From positions 7,655 through 65,467 of the forward strand of contig NZ_QXIW01000023.1 in NCBI RefSeq assembly GCF_003570985.1: a stretch of 57,813 nt of DNA. Direction: 5' to 3'. Below, piece by piece: positions 7,265 to 15,786 of this stretch (position 1 is its first letter; every line of letters begins with the position of its first letter). The notes under the pieces were generated by a model, which worked only from the letters and a program-made list of their open reading frames with translations, did no database searches and was not told where the DNA came from. The position numbers and the translations under genes are program-made. The stretch is from Candidatus Cryosericum hinesii. GTDB taxonomy: Bacteria; Caldisericota; Caldisericia; Cryosericales; Cryosericaceae.

Positions 7265-8902
7265 TTGAAAGAAATCGGTTACAGTGAGCTTGAGGCGCTG
7301 TTCACGGCTGCTCTCGCCAGCCTCGAATCCCGCAAAGCCTTTATCAACAGTCTGAACGTTTTTCCCGTGCCCGACGGAGACACCGGCACGAACATGTCTC
7401 TCACCCTCCGAACTGCTCTGGAGGAAGTCCAGAAGAGTCAGCCCAAGTCCATGAAAGAGTTGGTCTCGACATTGTCCGCCGGATCCCTCATTGGGGCGCG
7501 CGGAAATTCAGGCGTCATCCTGTCACAGATCATCCGCGGCATGGCAACGGCAGCTGACAGCAAGCCGGTACTGACCACGACAGATTTCACACAGATGCTC
7601 ACCAAAGCGACCGAGGTAGCATATAAAGCGGTGGTCATGCCTGTAGAAGGAACCATCCTGACCGTCGTCAGACGCATGGCCGAGAGTGCGGCCGGGCTGC
7701 ACCAGGAAGACTATACGGATTACCTGGCCGAGGTCATCAGGACAGGAAGACAAGCGGTCAAGGAGACGACTGGGCAGCTTCCCGCACTGGCGGAAGCCCA
7801 TGTGGTGGATGCCGGCGCCGAGGGCCTTGTGACCCTCCTGGAAGGCATGTTGATGAGCCTCCGGGGTGAGACGGTCGCCTCCGGGAAACTGACAGTCGAG
7901 GATGAGACCGAGGAGCATGTCGGCCCGCAGGACCTGACGTACCGTTATGACACTGTGATCCTGGTGGCTTCCGACACGCTGCCGGAAGCGGAAGTCCGTG
8001 CGAAACTGACCGAACGTGGCGATAGCCTTGTCATGGCCTCGGCGGGCGGCCTTACCAAGATCCATGTCCACACCAACGAGCCGTACGATACTATCCAGTA
8101 CCTCATGAAGTTTGCCCCGATACGGGAGGGGCGCATCGAGGATATGCAATACCAGGCAAACGAGTATGCCGGCGGCCCGGCATCCGGGGCAGGTTCTTCC
8201 TCAAAGACACTCGCTTCGACGGAGGGCTGCGCTGACGAGTACGTGCAGCATGCATACGTGGTAGTGTCACCGGGGGTCGGATTTGACGAAATTTTCCGCA
8301 AACTTGGAGCACAGATCATCGTGGGCGGCGGTGACACGATGAATCCGCCGACTGAGGCTTTCGTCGATCCCATCAAAGCATGCAACGCCAAGTCCTTCAT
8401 TGTCTTCCCAAACAACAAAAATATCATTATGGCCGCACAACAGGCCGCCGACCTCATTGATAAGGACGTGCACGTGTTGAACGCTCGCCACCCGGTGCAG
8501 GCTATCAGTGCGCTGGTCCAGCTGGCTTCCTGTGGTCCTGATGACGACTGTCTGGCGGTCGCAAACCAGGCCATCGAGGCGACAGATTTCTTTGCGGTCA
8601 CGTGTGCAACCAAGAATGCCTCGGTCTCTGGAATGCTTGTCCACGAAGGCGACTATATGTTGCTCGTCGACGACAAGCTTGTGGGGCTTGGTCAGTCGGT
8701 CGAGGGAGCACTGATGCACCTCAGCGAATCTCCCATCACCTGGGATGACAAGTCTCTGGTATCGGTTTACCGGGGCGCCGACTTTGCTGAGGCGTCATTC
8801 GATGTGCTCGTTGCGACGTTGACCCGACAGTTCCCTGATCTTGAGATCCAGCCTTATTACGGAGGGCAGGCCTTCTACAGCGTCGTGGGGTCGGTCGAGT
8901 AA
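7265..8902 (+). CDS. fakA: Fatty acid kinase catalytic subunit (DAK2/YloV family)
   Basis: FakA phosphorylates fatty acids held by FakB (DegV) proteins, feeding phospholipid synthesis. The N-terminal DhaL-like kinase domain (about 1-200) shows the nucleotide/Mg site PDGDTGTNMS and GARGNSGVILSQ. A middle domain follows, then a low-complexity linker (PASGAGSSSK, about residue 302) and the C-terminal domain with PNNKNIIMAAQQA. 545 aa is normal for the family. The start is TTG at 7265, 20 nt after asp23, with GGAGG before it. The stop overlaps the punA start by one base (TAATG). No fakB/degV gene is in the window. Confidence 0.93.
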   Translation: MKEIGYSELEALFTAALASLESRKAFINSLNVFPVPDGDTGTNMSLTLRTALEEVQKSQPKSMKELVSTLSAGSLIGARGNSGVILSQIIRGMATAADSKPVLTTTDFTQMLTKATEVAYKAVVMPVEGTILTVVRRMAESAAGLHQEDYTDYLAEVIRTGRQAVKETTGQLPALAEAHVVDAGAEGLVTLLEGMLMSLRGETVASGKLTVEDETEEHVGPQDLTYRYDTVILVASDTLPEAEVRAKLTERGDSLVMASAGGLTKIHVHTNEPYDTIQYLMKFAPIREGRIEDMQYQANEYAGGPASGAGSSSKTLASTEGCADEYVQHAYVVVSPGVGFDEIFRKLGAQIIVGGGDTMNPPTEAFVDPIKACNAKSFIVFPNNKNIIMAAQQAADLIDKDVHVLNARHPVQAISALVQLASCGPDDDCLAVANQAIEATDFFAVTCATKNASVSGMLVHEGDYMLLVDDKLVGLGQSVEGALMHLSESPITWDDKSLVSVYRGADFAEASFDVLVATLTRQFPDLEIQPYYGGQAFYSVVGSVE

Positions 8903-9735
8903 TGGACAGCGCTCAGCTGAGACAGCAGGTGACCATCGCGGTCGACAGCCTGATGCGGCGTATTGGGCAGTCGTACGAAATTACTGTCGTCCTCGGATCT
9001 GGTCTGTCGAGCTTCGTGGACCGGATGGATGGGCGGACAATCGTTCCCTACGTCGAGATTCCGGGGTTCCCTGTGTCGACAGTCAAGGGGCATGCCAGCA
9101 AGCTTGTTGCGGGGAGCATCGGTGGACACAGAGTTTTGTGTTTTGCAGGTCGCTTTCATTACTACGAGGGTTATGACGCTGCCACGGTGACCATCCCTGT
9201 TCGAGTTGCCCAGGCCCTGGGAGTTCGTATCGCCCTCTTCACGAATGCGGCGGGCGGTATTGCGGATCGTCTGCGACTGGGGGATCTCATGGTCATCGAA
9301 GACCATCTCAACCTGCTTACCGCAGACAGCCCACTTCGAGGTCTCGCCGATGAGGTTTTCGGCTCCAAATTCGTGAACATGTACACTGCGTATGATCCCG
9401 CGGTCACGCGAGCGCTCAAATCGGTCGGTGAACATCGTTCGTTGCCGATTGCGTCCGGCGTCTATGCAGCGCTGTCCGGGCCTCAGTTCGAGACCCGTGC
9501 AGAGATTAGAATGCTGCGGATTCTAGGAGCTGATGCAGTCGGTATGTCCACGATTCCCGAGGTGATTGTGGCAAACCAGGCTGGCATGCGCGTTGGCGGC
9601 GTCTCGGTCATTACGGACCTTGCGACCGATACGGTCACCGAGCTCAGCCATGACCAGGTGCTCGCCACGGCGCAACGTGCCGATGAACACCTGGCAGAGT
9701 TGCTGGCCGGTGTCATCGAGAGGCCCGAGTGGTGA
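8902..9735 (+). CDS. punA: Purine nucleoside phosphorylase (PNP-I), possibly accepting 6-aminopurines
   Basis: Trimeric PNP-family enzyme: purine nucleoside plus phosphate gives base plus (deoxy)ribose-1-phosphate. Seen: VVLGSGLSSF, phosphate-site GRFHYYEG, TNAAGG, SGVYAALSGPQFETRAEIR with the conserved Glu, and GMSTIPE. At the base-recognition position, where 6-oxopurine PNPs have Asn (human Asn243), this protein has Asp239 (VITDLAT, codon 9616-9618). MTA phosphorylases also use Asp there, and Asn-to-Asp in mammalian PNP is known to admit adenosine. So adenosine or methylthioadenosine may be substrates; this is inference. The start overlaps the fakA stop, and the end overlaps pdp. Confidence 0.92.
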   Translation: MDSAQLRQQVTIAVDSLMRRIGQSYEITVVLGSGLSSFVDRMDGRTIVPYVEIPGFPVSTVKGHASKLVAGSIGGHRVLCFAGRFHYYEGYDAATVTIPVRVAQALGVRIALFTNAAGGIADRLRLGDLMVIEDHLNLLTADSPLRGLADEVFGSKFVNMYTAYDPAVTRALKSVGEHRSLPIASGVYAALSGPQFETRAEIRMLRILGADAVGMSTIPEVIVANQAGMRVGGVSVITDLATDTVTELSHDQVLATAQRADEHLAELLAGVIERPEW

Positions 9736-11075
9736 ACAGGAACTTCGCAGAACTTATCGAGCAGAAGAAATCCGGTGGCGAGCTCTCGGAAGAAGAGATC
9801 TCGTGGTGGATTGATGGTCTTGTGAGTGGCTCCATTCCGGACTACCAGACGTCGGCAATGCTCATGGCCATCTATTTCAGAGGGATGAACGCTCATGAGA
9901 CTTCCTGGCTCACGCATTGCATCAGTACAAGTGGAGACGTCATCGATCTCTCTTCACTGAAGGGAGTGAAGTGTGACAAGCACTCATCGGGGGGTGTTGC
10001 CGACACAGTGTCCATCCCCCTCATCGCCATTGCCGCAAGCTGCGGTGCTGTGATGCCCAAAATGTCTGGAAGGGGCCTCGGACACTCCGGCGGAACAATC
10101 GACAAGCTCGAGTCGATTCCGGGTTTTGACGTGAACCTGACGCCACTGGCGTTCATGGAGATTGTCAACCGACTAGGTGGAGCCATCATGGCTCAGACCG
10201 GCGATGTAGCTGTAGCCGACAAGAAACTCTATGCCCTCCGCGACGTGACGGCAACGGTGGACTCTGTGCCTCTTATCGCATCCAGTATCATGGGAAAGAA
10301 GCTGGCGTCCGGTGCCGACGTGATCGTCCTGGACGTGAAGTGGGGATCTGGAGCTTTCATGTCAAGCGAGTCGGAGGCCATCGAACTGGCGAAGACCATG
10401 GTTGGCATAGGAGAGGACAATGGCAAGACGACAGTTGCCTATGTGACGGACATGAATGAGCCGCTGGGCAACGCCGTAGGTAATGCCCTCGAGATCGTCG
10501 AGGCCGTCCAGGTTCTCAAGGGGCATGGCCCGGCCAAACTTGTCGATGTCATATTGACGCTCTGCGACGAGATCCTCATGCAGAGCGGCATCGTTCAGAA
10601 GCGCGAAGACGCCAGAACAATGGCGATGAACGCCATCGCGAATGGGAACGCACTGCAACGCTTTGCGGATATCGTCAGGGCGCAGGGAGGTGACCCCGCA
10701 TTCATCGACCGGCCCGAAGTCCTGCCACAAGCCGCGGTCAGGCTGCCGGTCTATGCTCCGCGCAGTGGATTCGTCACGAGCATTGATGCGAAAGGCATTG
10801 GCCTGGCCGCCATGCACCTCGGCGCAGGGCGCCGCACGAAGGAGGACGTCATCGATCTGGCCGTCGGCCTCGTGCTGGACGTCAAAACCGGCGATACAGT
10901 GACTGCCACGCACCAGATTGCGACCGTTTACGCGCGCACGGACGACGACGCACGCACGTGCGAGCAGGAGATCCTGGGGGCCATCGTCGTCGGGCAGGCG
11001 CCCGTCCCTCGGTGGCAGACTGTCGTAGCAAAGATCAGCCGTGCGGACGGTGTGGTGACCTACGAGCGCTCGTGA
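9729..11075 (+). CDS. pdp: Pyrimidine-nucleoside phosphorylase
   Basis: Phosphorolysis of thymidine, uridine and deoxyuridine to base and sugar-1-phosphate. The 448-aa protein has the thymidine/pyrimidine phosphorylase signature SGRGLGHSGGTIDKLESIPG, the phosphate motif KHSSGGVADTVS and a C-terminal PYNP domain (about 345-430). Two GTG codons, 9729 and 9732, can serve as start; both overlap the punA end, and GAGAGG at 9718-9723 fits either. The stop overlaps the next gene by four bases (GTGA). Together with PunA it supplies pentose-1-phosphates for DeoB (22740-23903). Confidence 0.95.
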   Translation: MVNRNFAELIEQKKSGGELSEEEISWWIDGLVSGSIPDYQTSAMLMAIYFRGMNAHETSWLTHCISTSGDVIDLSSLKGVKCDKHSSGGVADTVSIPLIAIAASCGAVMPKMSGRGLGHSGGTIDKLESIPGFDVNLTPLAFMEIVNRLGGAIMAQTGDVAVADKKLYALRDVTATVDSVPLIASSIMGKKLASGADVIVLDVKWGSGAFMSSESEAIELAKTMVGIGEDNGKTTVAYVTDMNEPLGNAVGNALEIVEAVQVLKGHGPAKLVDVILTLCDEILMQSGIVQKREDARTMAMNAIANGNALQRFADIVRAQGGDPAFIDRPEVLPQAAVRLPVYAPRSGFVTSIDAKGIGLAAMHLGAGRRTKEDVIDLAVGLVLDVKTGDTVTATHQIATVYARTDDDARTCEQEILGAIVVGQAPVPRWQTVVAKISRADGVVTYERS

Positions 11076-13678
11076 AAACGGTTATTCTCGGCCATGCAGG
11101 TGCAGACTTTGACTGTGTAGCCTCGATGGCAGGACTGTCTCGGTTGTATGCCGGTGCGGTCCCAGTGTTGCCCGGGTCCCTCGAGCCGAACGTGGAGGAG
11201 TTCCTCCGGCTCTATGAGGGACGTTTTCGTTTTGTACGCATGCCTGCGCCCACGTTGTTGAAAGAAGACATTGGGACAGTCGTCCTGGCCGACACGATTG
11301 TCGCAGCTCGCCTCGGGGAGTACAAAGAGGTCCTCTCGCTTCCGGGGATAAGGCTGGTTGCCTATGATCATCATGAACCAAACTCCGCGAGCCTGGCACA
11401 TATTGACGAGGGGCATATCCGGAAGTGTGGAGCGACCGCATCGCTTGTGACCGCCGTGCTCCGCGAGCAGTTGATTCCCGTGAACCCGGATGAGGCTACA
11501 CTTCTTGCGCTTGGCATCTATGAAGACACGGGCTCGCTGCTGTTCCCCGAGACGACGGCATTCGACGTCGAACAGGCAGCCTATCTGCTCAAGGCCGGGG
11601 CAAGTCTTTCCATGGTCGCCCGCTATGTCACCACCTACCTGGTTCCAGAGCAACAAACTGCTCTCGAGACTGCGTTGAACAATGCACAGGTCAGGACGGT
11701 GGCTGGAGCACAGATAGCTTTTGCCATTGTGCATGCAGAGCGGAACGTCGGCAACCTTTCGGTCATCGTCCACCGATTGGCTCAGATCATCAAGGCAGAA
11801 GCGTTGTTTCTCATCTACCAGACTCCCCAGGCGCTCTATGTTCTTGGGCGCAGTGACCGTCTGCTCAATGTCGCAGAGTTGCTTGCTCCTCTGGGGGGAG
11901 CAGGTCGGATCCATGCAGCAGCATCCATCCTGCGAGATGGAACATCCGCTGAGACTGCACAGGAGCACATTGTTTCCGCGATAGCCGCGAGGCATACCCA
12001 ATGGCACCAGGTCGTCCGCGATATCATGACGCCCCATCCCGCGACAGTCTCCCAGAACCGGTCTGCCGAACAAGCCTTACAGACAATGGTGAATCTTGGG
12101 TTCTCGGTGCTGCCGGTTGAACGTGATGGCCGCATTGTCGGCGTCGTGTCCAAGAAAGCTCTCGAGAAAACTTCCCTCACGCGACTCCAGCAGAAGCCTG
12201 TGCATTACTTCCTGAATACGCGCATTGCAGCCGTCCCACTCACTGCAACCGTCGAGGAGCTGATACAGGCGTTCGGTACGTACAACACAGGCCTCCTGCT
12301 GGTCATGGAACAGGACCAGCTTTTGGGTGTGGTATCGAGATCCGACATCCTGCGCTACCTCAACAGCACGGCACATCCACAGAACATCGTGGGGACAGCA
12401 AGCGTGCGAGTCATCGCGCGTTCCGACCTCGATCGACTGGGCGGAAACGACACGGCTGCGACACTGGCCAGAATTGGTCAGATTGGCGATGCGGAGGAAA
12501 ACCGAGCGTATCTGGTCGGTGGCTCGGTACGCGACGTCCTCCTCGGCAGACATCCCAACGATTTCGACATTGTCACGGAGAAAGACGTCTCGGGCATTGC
12601 CGCGGCAGTCGCCAAGTCCTTCGATACCAACGTGATCTCTTATGGACGCTTCATGACACACAAGGTTCGTATCCGAGAGCGGGAGTACGATTTTGCTGCT
12701 GCTCGCCTCGAGTACTACGATTTTCCGGGCTCGTTGCCCACGGTCGCCCCTGCATCATTGATGAAGGATCTACTGAGGAGAGACTTTACCGTGAATACTC
12801 TTGCCATGTCCCTCTCAGAGAGCGATTTCGGCACCATAGTCGACGCCACCGGAGGGCTGAAGGACCTTGAAGCCGGGACGATCCGGATGACATATTCCGA
12901 CAGCTTCATCGAGGACCCCGCGCGGATACTGCGTGCGGTGGCAGCCCAGACACGTCTGGGTTTCACTCTCGAGGATGGTACCCATGAGAAAGCGAGAGAT
13001 GCTCTTGAGCTCGGACTCTTGAATGTCCGCCGCAACAAACGTGCACAGGAGGAGTTCAAGGAGCTGCTCTTAGGAGGCAGGAGCGTCGCATGCATCAAAG
13101 CGCTTTGCTTCCTCGGATGCGGGCTCATTGGCCTTCCGCTGATTCCGCCGCGGGCTGCGAAAGTCCGACTCCTATCCGCCCTCGAGCAGGGACTCCAACC
13201 GTCCCTGAACGGCCTGGACGCTCCTCGGTGGGTTGCACCGCTTCTCGTGTGGCTAGGCGACATTCCTTCTGGAGAATTGCAGGAGGTCCTCAAGGACTTC
13301 GGACTGGGTGACCGACTGGCATCGGCGTGCCGGTCATGGCAGCGAAAGGAACGGGCACTGCGCCGCCTTCTCGAGCAAGGAGCATGTAAGGTGAGCACTG
13401 CAGCAGAAGAACTTCGGGGCATCCCCTTGCCTGTTCTCTCGATCCTGGAGGCCCACCTTGCCGGATTGGAGACCACCGGACCCCGTGACCTCCTTATGAC
13501 AGTCCTTTCACGGATGGACGAGCCGTTGCTGGCCTCAGGTGAGGACATCGTGAACCTCGGTATCCCCGAGGGACGACAGGTCGGACTGCTTCTCGACCAG
13601 GTACGACGCCTCCAGCTGGACGGCATGATCGGCTCCAGAGAGGAGGCTGTGGCGTATCTGTGCGCGTCGAAAGGTTGA
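11072..13678 (+). CDS. DHH-CBS-CBS-nucleotidyltransferase fusion, CCA- or A-adding tRNA enzyme
   Basis: 868-aa fusion. A DHH phosphoesterase domain (VVLADT near 70, YDHHEPN near 97) and DHHA1 region occupy about 1-310. Two CBS repeats start at DIMTPHPATV (about 315) and YFLNTRIAAV (about 377). A poly(A)-polymerase-type head follows, with GGSVRD (about 482), metal-binding NDFDIV, RRDFTVN and EDPARILRA. The same architecture is known in Aquifex and Thermotoga class II nucleotidyltransferases that repair tRNA 3' ends. The DHH half may be a nanoRNase- or pAp-phosphatase-like exonuclease. GTG at 11072 overlaps the pdp stop (GTGA). An upstream start at 10958 would encode low-quality sequence in a shadow frame. 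Whether it adds CCA or only A cannot be read from sequence. The stop codon lies within the -35 box of the next promoter. Confidence 0.9.
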   Translation: MKTVILGHAGADFDCVASMAGLSRLYAGAVPVLPGSLEPNVEEFLRLYEGRFRFVRMPAPTLLKEDIGTVVLADTIVAARLGEYKEVLSLPGIRLVAYDHHEPNSASLAHIDEGHIRKCGATASLVTAVLREQLIPVNPDEATLLALGIYEDTGSLLFPETTAFDVEQAAYLLKAGASLSMVARYVTTYLVPEQQTALETALNNAQVRTVAGAQIAFAIVHAERNVGNLSVIVHRLAQIIKAEALFLIYQTPQALYVLGRSDRLLNVAELLAPLGGAGRIHAAASILRDGTSAETAQEHIVSAIAARHTQWHQVVRDIMTPHPATVSQNRSAEQALQTMVNLGFSVLPVERDGRIVGVVSKKALEKTSLTRLQQKPVHYFLNTRIAAVPLTATVEELIQAFGTYNTGLLLVMEQDQLLGVVSRSDILRYLNSTAHPQNIVGTASVRVIARSDLDRLGGNDTAATLARIGQIGDAEENRAYLVGGSVRDVLLGRHPNDFDIVTEKDVSGIAAAVAKSFDTNVISYGRFMTHKVRIREREYDFAAARLEYYDFPGSLPTVAPASLMKDLLRRDFTVNTLAMSLSESDFGTIVDATGGLKDLEAGTIRMTYSDSFIEDPARILRAVAAQTRLGFTLEDGTHEKARDALELGLLNVRRNKRAQEEFKELLLGGRSVACIKALCFLGCGLIGLPLIPPRAAKVRLLSALEQGLQPSLNGLDAPRWVAPLLVWLGDIPSGELQEVLKDFGLGDRLASACRSWQRKERALRRLLEQGACKVSTAAEELRGIPLPVLSILEAHLAGLETTGPRDLLMTVLSRMDEPLLASGEDIVNLGIPEGRQVGLLLDQVRRLQLDGMIGSREEAVAYLCASKG

Positions 13679-13702
13679 CGCACAGCCGTCCCCGCCTATA
13701 AT
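13675..13702 (+). promoter_or_regulatory. Promoter for tRNA-Met, zinc-ribbon gene and rnpB
   Basis: TTGACG (13675-13680), 16-bp spacer, TATAAT (13697-13702), the best promoter match in the window. The TGA stop of the preceding gene is part of the -35 box. Confidence 0.8.
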
Positions 13703-13743
13703 AAAACCCACGCAGGCCCTTTCCTGACGTGCGCACAACGCAG

Positions 13744-13818
13744 GGGCCCATAGCTCAACGGTAGAGCAGGTGGCTCATAACCACTTGGTTCTTGGTTCGA
13801 ATCCAGGTGGGCCCACCA
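13744..13818 (+). tRNA. tRNA with CAT anticodon (elongator Met, or Ile2 if lysidine-modified)
   Basis: Acceptor GGGCCCA/TGGGCCC, anticodon loop CTCATAA, encoded CCA. A fully paired first base pair and the absence of the GGG/CCC anticodon stem exclude initiator tRNA. The anticodon arm also resembles tRNA-Ile2 (CAU), which TilS modifies; sequence alone does not separate the two here. Confidence 0.9.
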
Positions 13819-13848
13819 TGATGTCAGAATCGTCGATGAGGTGTATTC

Positions 13849-14577
13849 ATGCTAATAGACAAGCTTTGGGAACTTCAAGAACTCCAGTTGGCCTATCGTC
13901 AGAAGGAACGTCTTCTGCAGGAGTCGGATCTTTCTTCATTGCTGAGTCACAAGATCGACGAGACCGAGGAGCAACTGGCCGCGTTACGAGGGCAGCTGGA
14001 AACGTTCAGGGCCGACGAGGTCAGGATCAGTGAGAAGTTGGACGATCTTTCGGCGAAGGTTCACGAAGCCGGCGCCAAGCTCGGGAAAGAAGAAATGTCC
14101 GAAGACAAGGTTCAGAAGCTTGAGGAGAAGATGAAGAAGCTCACCCTCGAGAAAGAAAAGGTCGAGGATGCACAGGGGAAGAATTTCCATGACCGGCAGG
14201 ACGTCGAGGACCAGACCAGGGCCTCGGAATTGCTGGTAGAGAAGCTTCGCAAGGAGCTCGAAAGCATTCCTAAGTTGGACACAACCTCGAGAGCAGCCGT
14301 AAAGAAGTCTCTTCCGACCTTGCGCAAGGACATTGAAACTCGCAAGTCGAAGTTGCCACTCAAAGCCAAGCTGATTTTCGAAAACCTGTCGGAGAAGTTC
14401 AGCGGAGCTCCTATTGCAAGAGCGGTTAGTTCGACCTGTGACTACTGTCACGTGAGGCTTTCCCAGAAGACATTGTTCCGTCTTCGTAATGCAGAGAGTG
14501 GCGGTGATGCTGAAGAGCTTATCCGTTGCGAGATCTGCGGCAAGATCCTGTACGTCGGCACCAAAGACCGCGAATGA
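13849..14577 (+). CDS. Coiled-coil protein with C-terminal C4 zinc ribbon (DUF164/zf-RING_7 type)
   Basis: 242-aa protein. Residues about 5-150 form a long heptad-rich coiled coil (LWELQELQLAYRQKERLLQE onward), followed by a charged segment. A zinc ribbon has CDYC near 201 and CEIC near 227, ending CGKILYV-like. This is the layout of the CT398/HP0958 family, whose members have been linked to secretion, flagellin mRNA binding and transcription; the role here is unknown. GAGGTG precedes the ATG. It lies 30 nt after the tRNA, with no promoter between. Its last codons and stop form the 5' strand of RNase P helix P1. Confidence 0.88.
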   Translation: MLIDKLWELQELQLAYRQKERLLQESDLSSLLSHKIDETEEQLAALRGQLETFRADEVRISEKLDDLSAKVHEAGAKLGKEEMSEDKVQKLEEKMKKLTLEKEKVEDAQGKNFHDRQDVEDQTRASELLVEKLRKELESIPKLDTTSRAAVKKSLPTLRKDIETRKSKLPLKAKLIFENLSEKFSGAPIARAVSSTCDYCHVRLSQKTLFRLRNAESGGDAEELIRCEICGKILYVGTKDRE

Positions 14578-14881
14578 GTCAGTCGCAGGCAGGAGTTTCT
14601 CCTGCTTGAGGAAAGTCCGGGCTCCAAGAAGCGAGTTGCTCGGGAAACCCGAGTGGGGGTAACCCCAAGGAAAGCGCAACAGAAAATATACCGCCCCGCA
14701 AGGGGTAAGGGTGAAATGGCGGTGTAAGAGACCACCGGCAGACCAGCGATGGGCTGCGCATTGCAAACCCCAACTGGAGCAAGACAAAATAGGAAGGCAA
14801 ATAGGGCTGCTTCTCCCTGCCTTCGGGTATGTCGCTTAGATAAATGACTGACCACGACAGAACCTGGCTTATCATTCGCGG
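14568..14881 (+). ncRNA. rnpB: RNase P RNA
   Basis: Catalytic RNA that cuts the 5' leader of pre-tRNA. The conserved segments are clear: GAGGAAAGTCCGGGCT after a 5' hairpin, CAGAAAATATACCGCC in the middle, GGGTGAAATGGCGG with its partner strand, and 3' GACAGAACCTGGCTTAT. Closing helix P1 is CCGCGAATGA (14568-14577) with TCATTCGCGG (14872-14881), a perfect 10 bp. The 5' strand overlaps the end of the preceding gene, stop codon included. About 314 nt, short for a bacterial type A RNA; the region corresponding to P15-P17 looks reduced. Probably processed from the tRNA-Met/zinc-ribbon transcript. Confidence 0.96.
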
Positions 14882-14888
14882 AATAGTA

Positions 14889-14926
14889 AGAGACCCCGAC
14901 CTCACGGAAGGGGTCTCTCTATTTTC
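14889..14926 (+). terminator. Terminator after rnpB, possibly bidirectional
   Basis: 9-bp stem AGAGACCCC/GGGGTCTCT (14889-14897 with 14910-14918), 12-nt loop, then CTATTTTC. On the other strand it follows the end of tpiA, with a weaker T tract. Confidence 0.82.
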
Positions 14927-14984
14927 AGGCGTTTTTGCCGATGACGTCTCGGCATTCACCTCGCGGGAAACGTACGGCAGAGAG

Positions 14985-15746
14985 CTACACCTGCCCTGCG
15001 ATCTCGATCAATTCGGCGAATGCAGACGGCTTGAGGCTGGCTCCCCCGATCAATCCACCATCTACCGAAGGGAGGCCTGCGATGGATGCGAAGTTGGCAG
15101 GCTTGACGCTGCCGCCGTACAGAATCGCGACGGAACCACCAATTGCCGTTCCGAGGAGCTGCTTGAGATGTTCCCGGATGAGGTGATGCGCTTGCTCTAT
15201 CTGCTCATTCGTGGCATTCACCCCCGTTCCAATGGCCCATACTGGTTCATAGGCAACAATGAGTTGAGCGCCATCGGAGAGCCGGACATCACTGAGGGCG
15301 GTATCCAGCTGCCCAAATACGACCTCCTCAATCTTGCCGGCATTGCGCTCTTCGAGTGTCTCTCCAACGCATAATACGGGAATCAGGGACGCCTCCAGGG
15401 AGTTGACCAGCTTGCGATGAAGCAGGTCGGCCGACTCGCCAATGATGTGCCTTCGTTCCGAATGCCCTATGAGCACGTGGGTCGCTCCTGTCGAACGGAT
15501 CATGGCCGGCGAGACTTCTCCGGTGAATGCGCCTTCTACCTCAGCCGCGACATCTTGAGCGCCGAGCAGCACCCAGGCCGGGACCGAACCGGTTTCTGCC
15601 AAGGCTCCCAATGCGATGTAGTTGGGGAAGACGATGACCCACACCTTGTCCCCCTGCGGGGGTGTGGTGCTGGCCAGTTCGGCAAAGAACGTCCTGGCCT
15701 CCTCAATAGTCTTGAACATTTTCCAGTTTCCTGCGACGATTTTCAT
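14985..15746 (-). CDS. tpiA: Triosephosphate isomerase
   Basis: Interconverts dihydroxyacetone phosphate and glyceraldehyde-3-phosphate. Seen in the 253 aa: NWKM (substrate Lys) at the start, GHSERR with the catalytic His, AYEPVWAIGTG with the catalytic Glu, and the phosphate loop LYGGSV. ATG at 15746 has AAGGAGA before it; the frame is open upstream, but those residues are not TPI-like. It is the last gene of the 11-gene minus-strand run, 40 nt after the CorC-type gene, and not next to gap or pgk as is common. Confidence 0.97.
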   Translation of the reverse strand: MKIVAGNWKMFKTIEEARTFFAELASTTPPQGDKVWVIVFPNYIALGALAETGSVPAWVLLGAQDVAAEVEGAFTGEVSPAMIRSTGATHVLIGHSERRHIIGESADLLHRKLVNSLEASLIPVLCVGETLEERNAGKIEEVVFGQLDTALSDVRLSDGAQLIVAYEPVWAIGTGVNATNEQIEQAHHLIREHLKQLLGTAIGGSVAILYGGSVKPANFASIAGLPSVDGGLIGGASLKPSAFAELIEIAGQV

Positions 15747-15786
15747 GTTGTTCTCCTTTTGACGTGACATTTGACACACACGCCCA

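Noticed and set aside
13984-14787. Open frame antisense to the zinc-ribbon gene and rnpB
   Set aside because: Covers the conserved core of RNase P RNA on the other strand; no protein family features.
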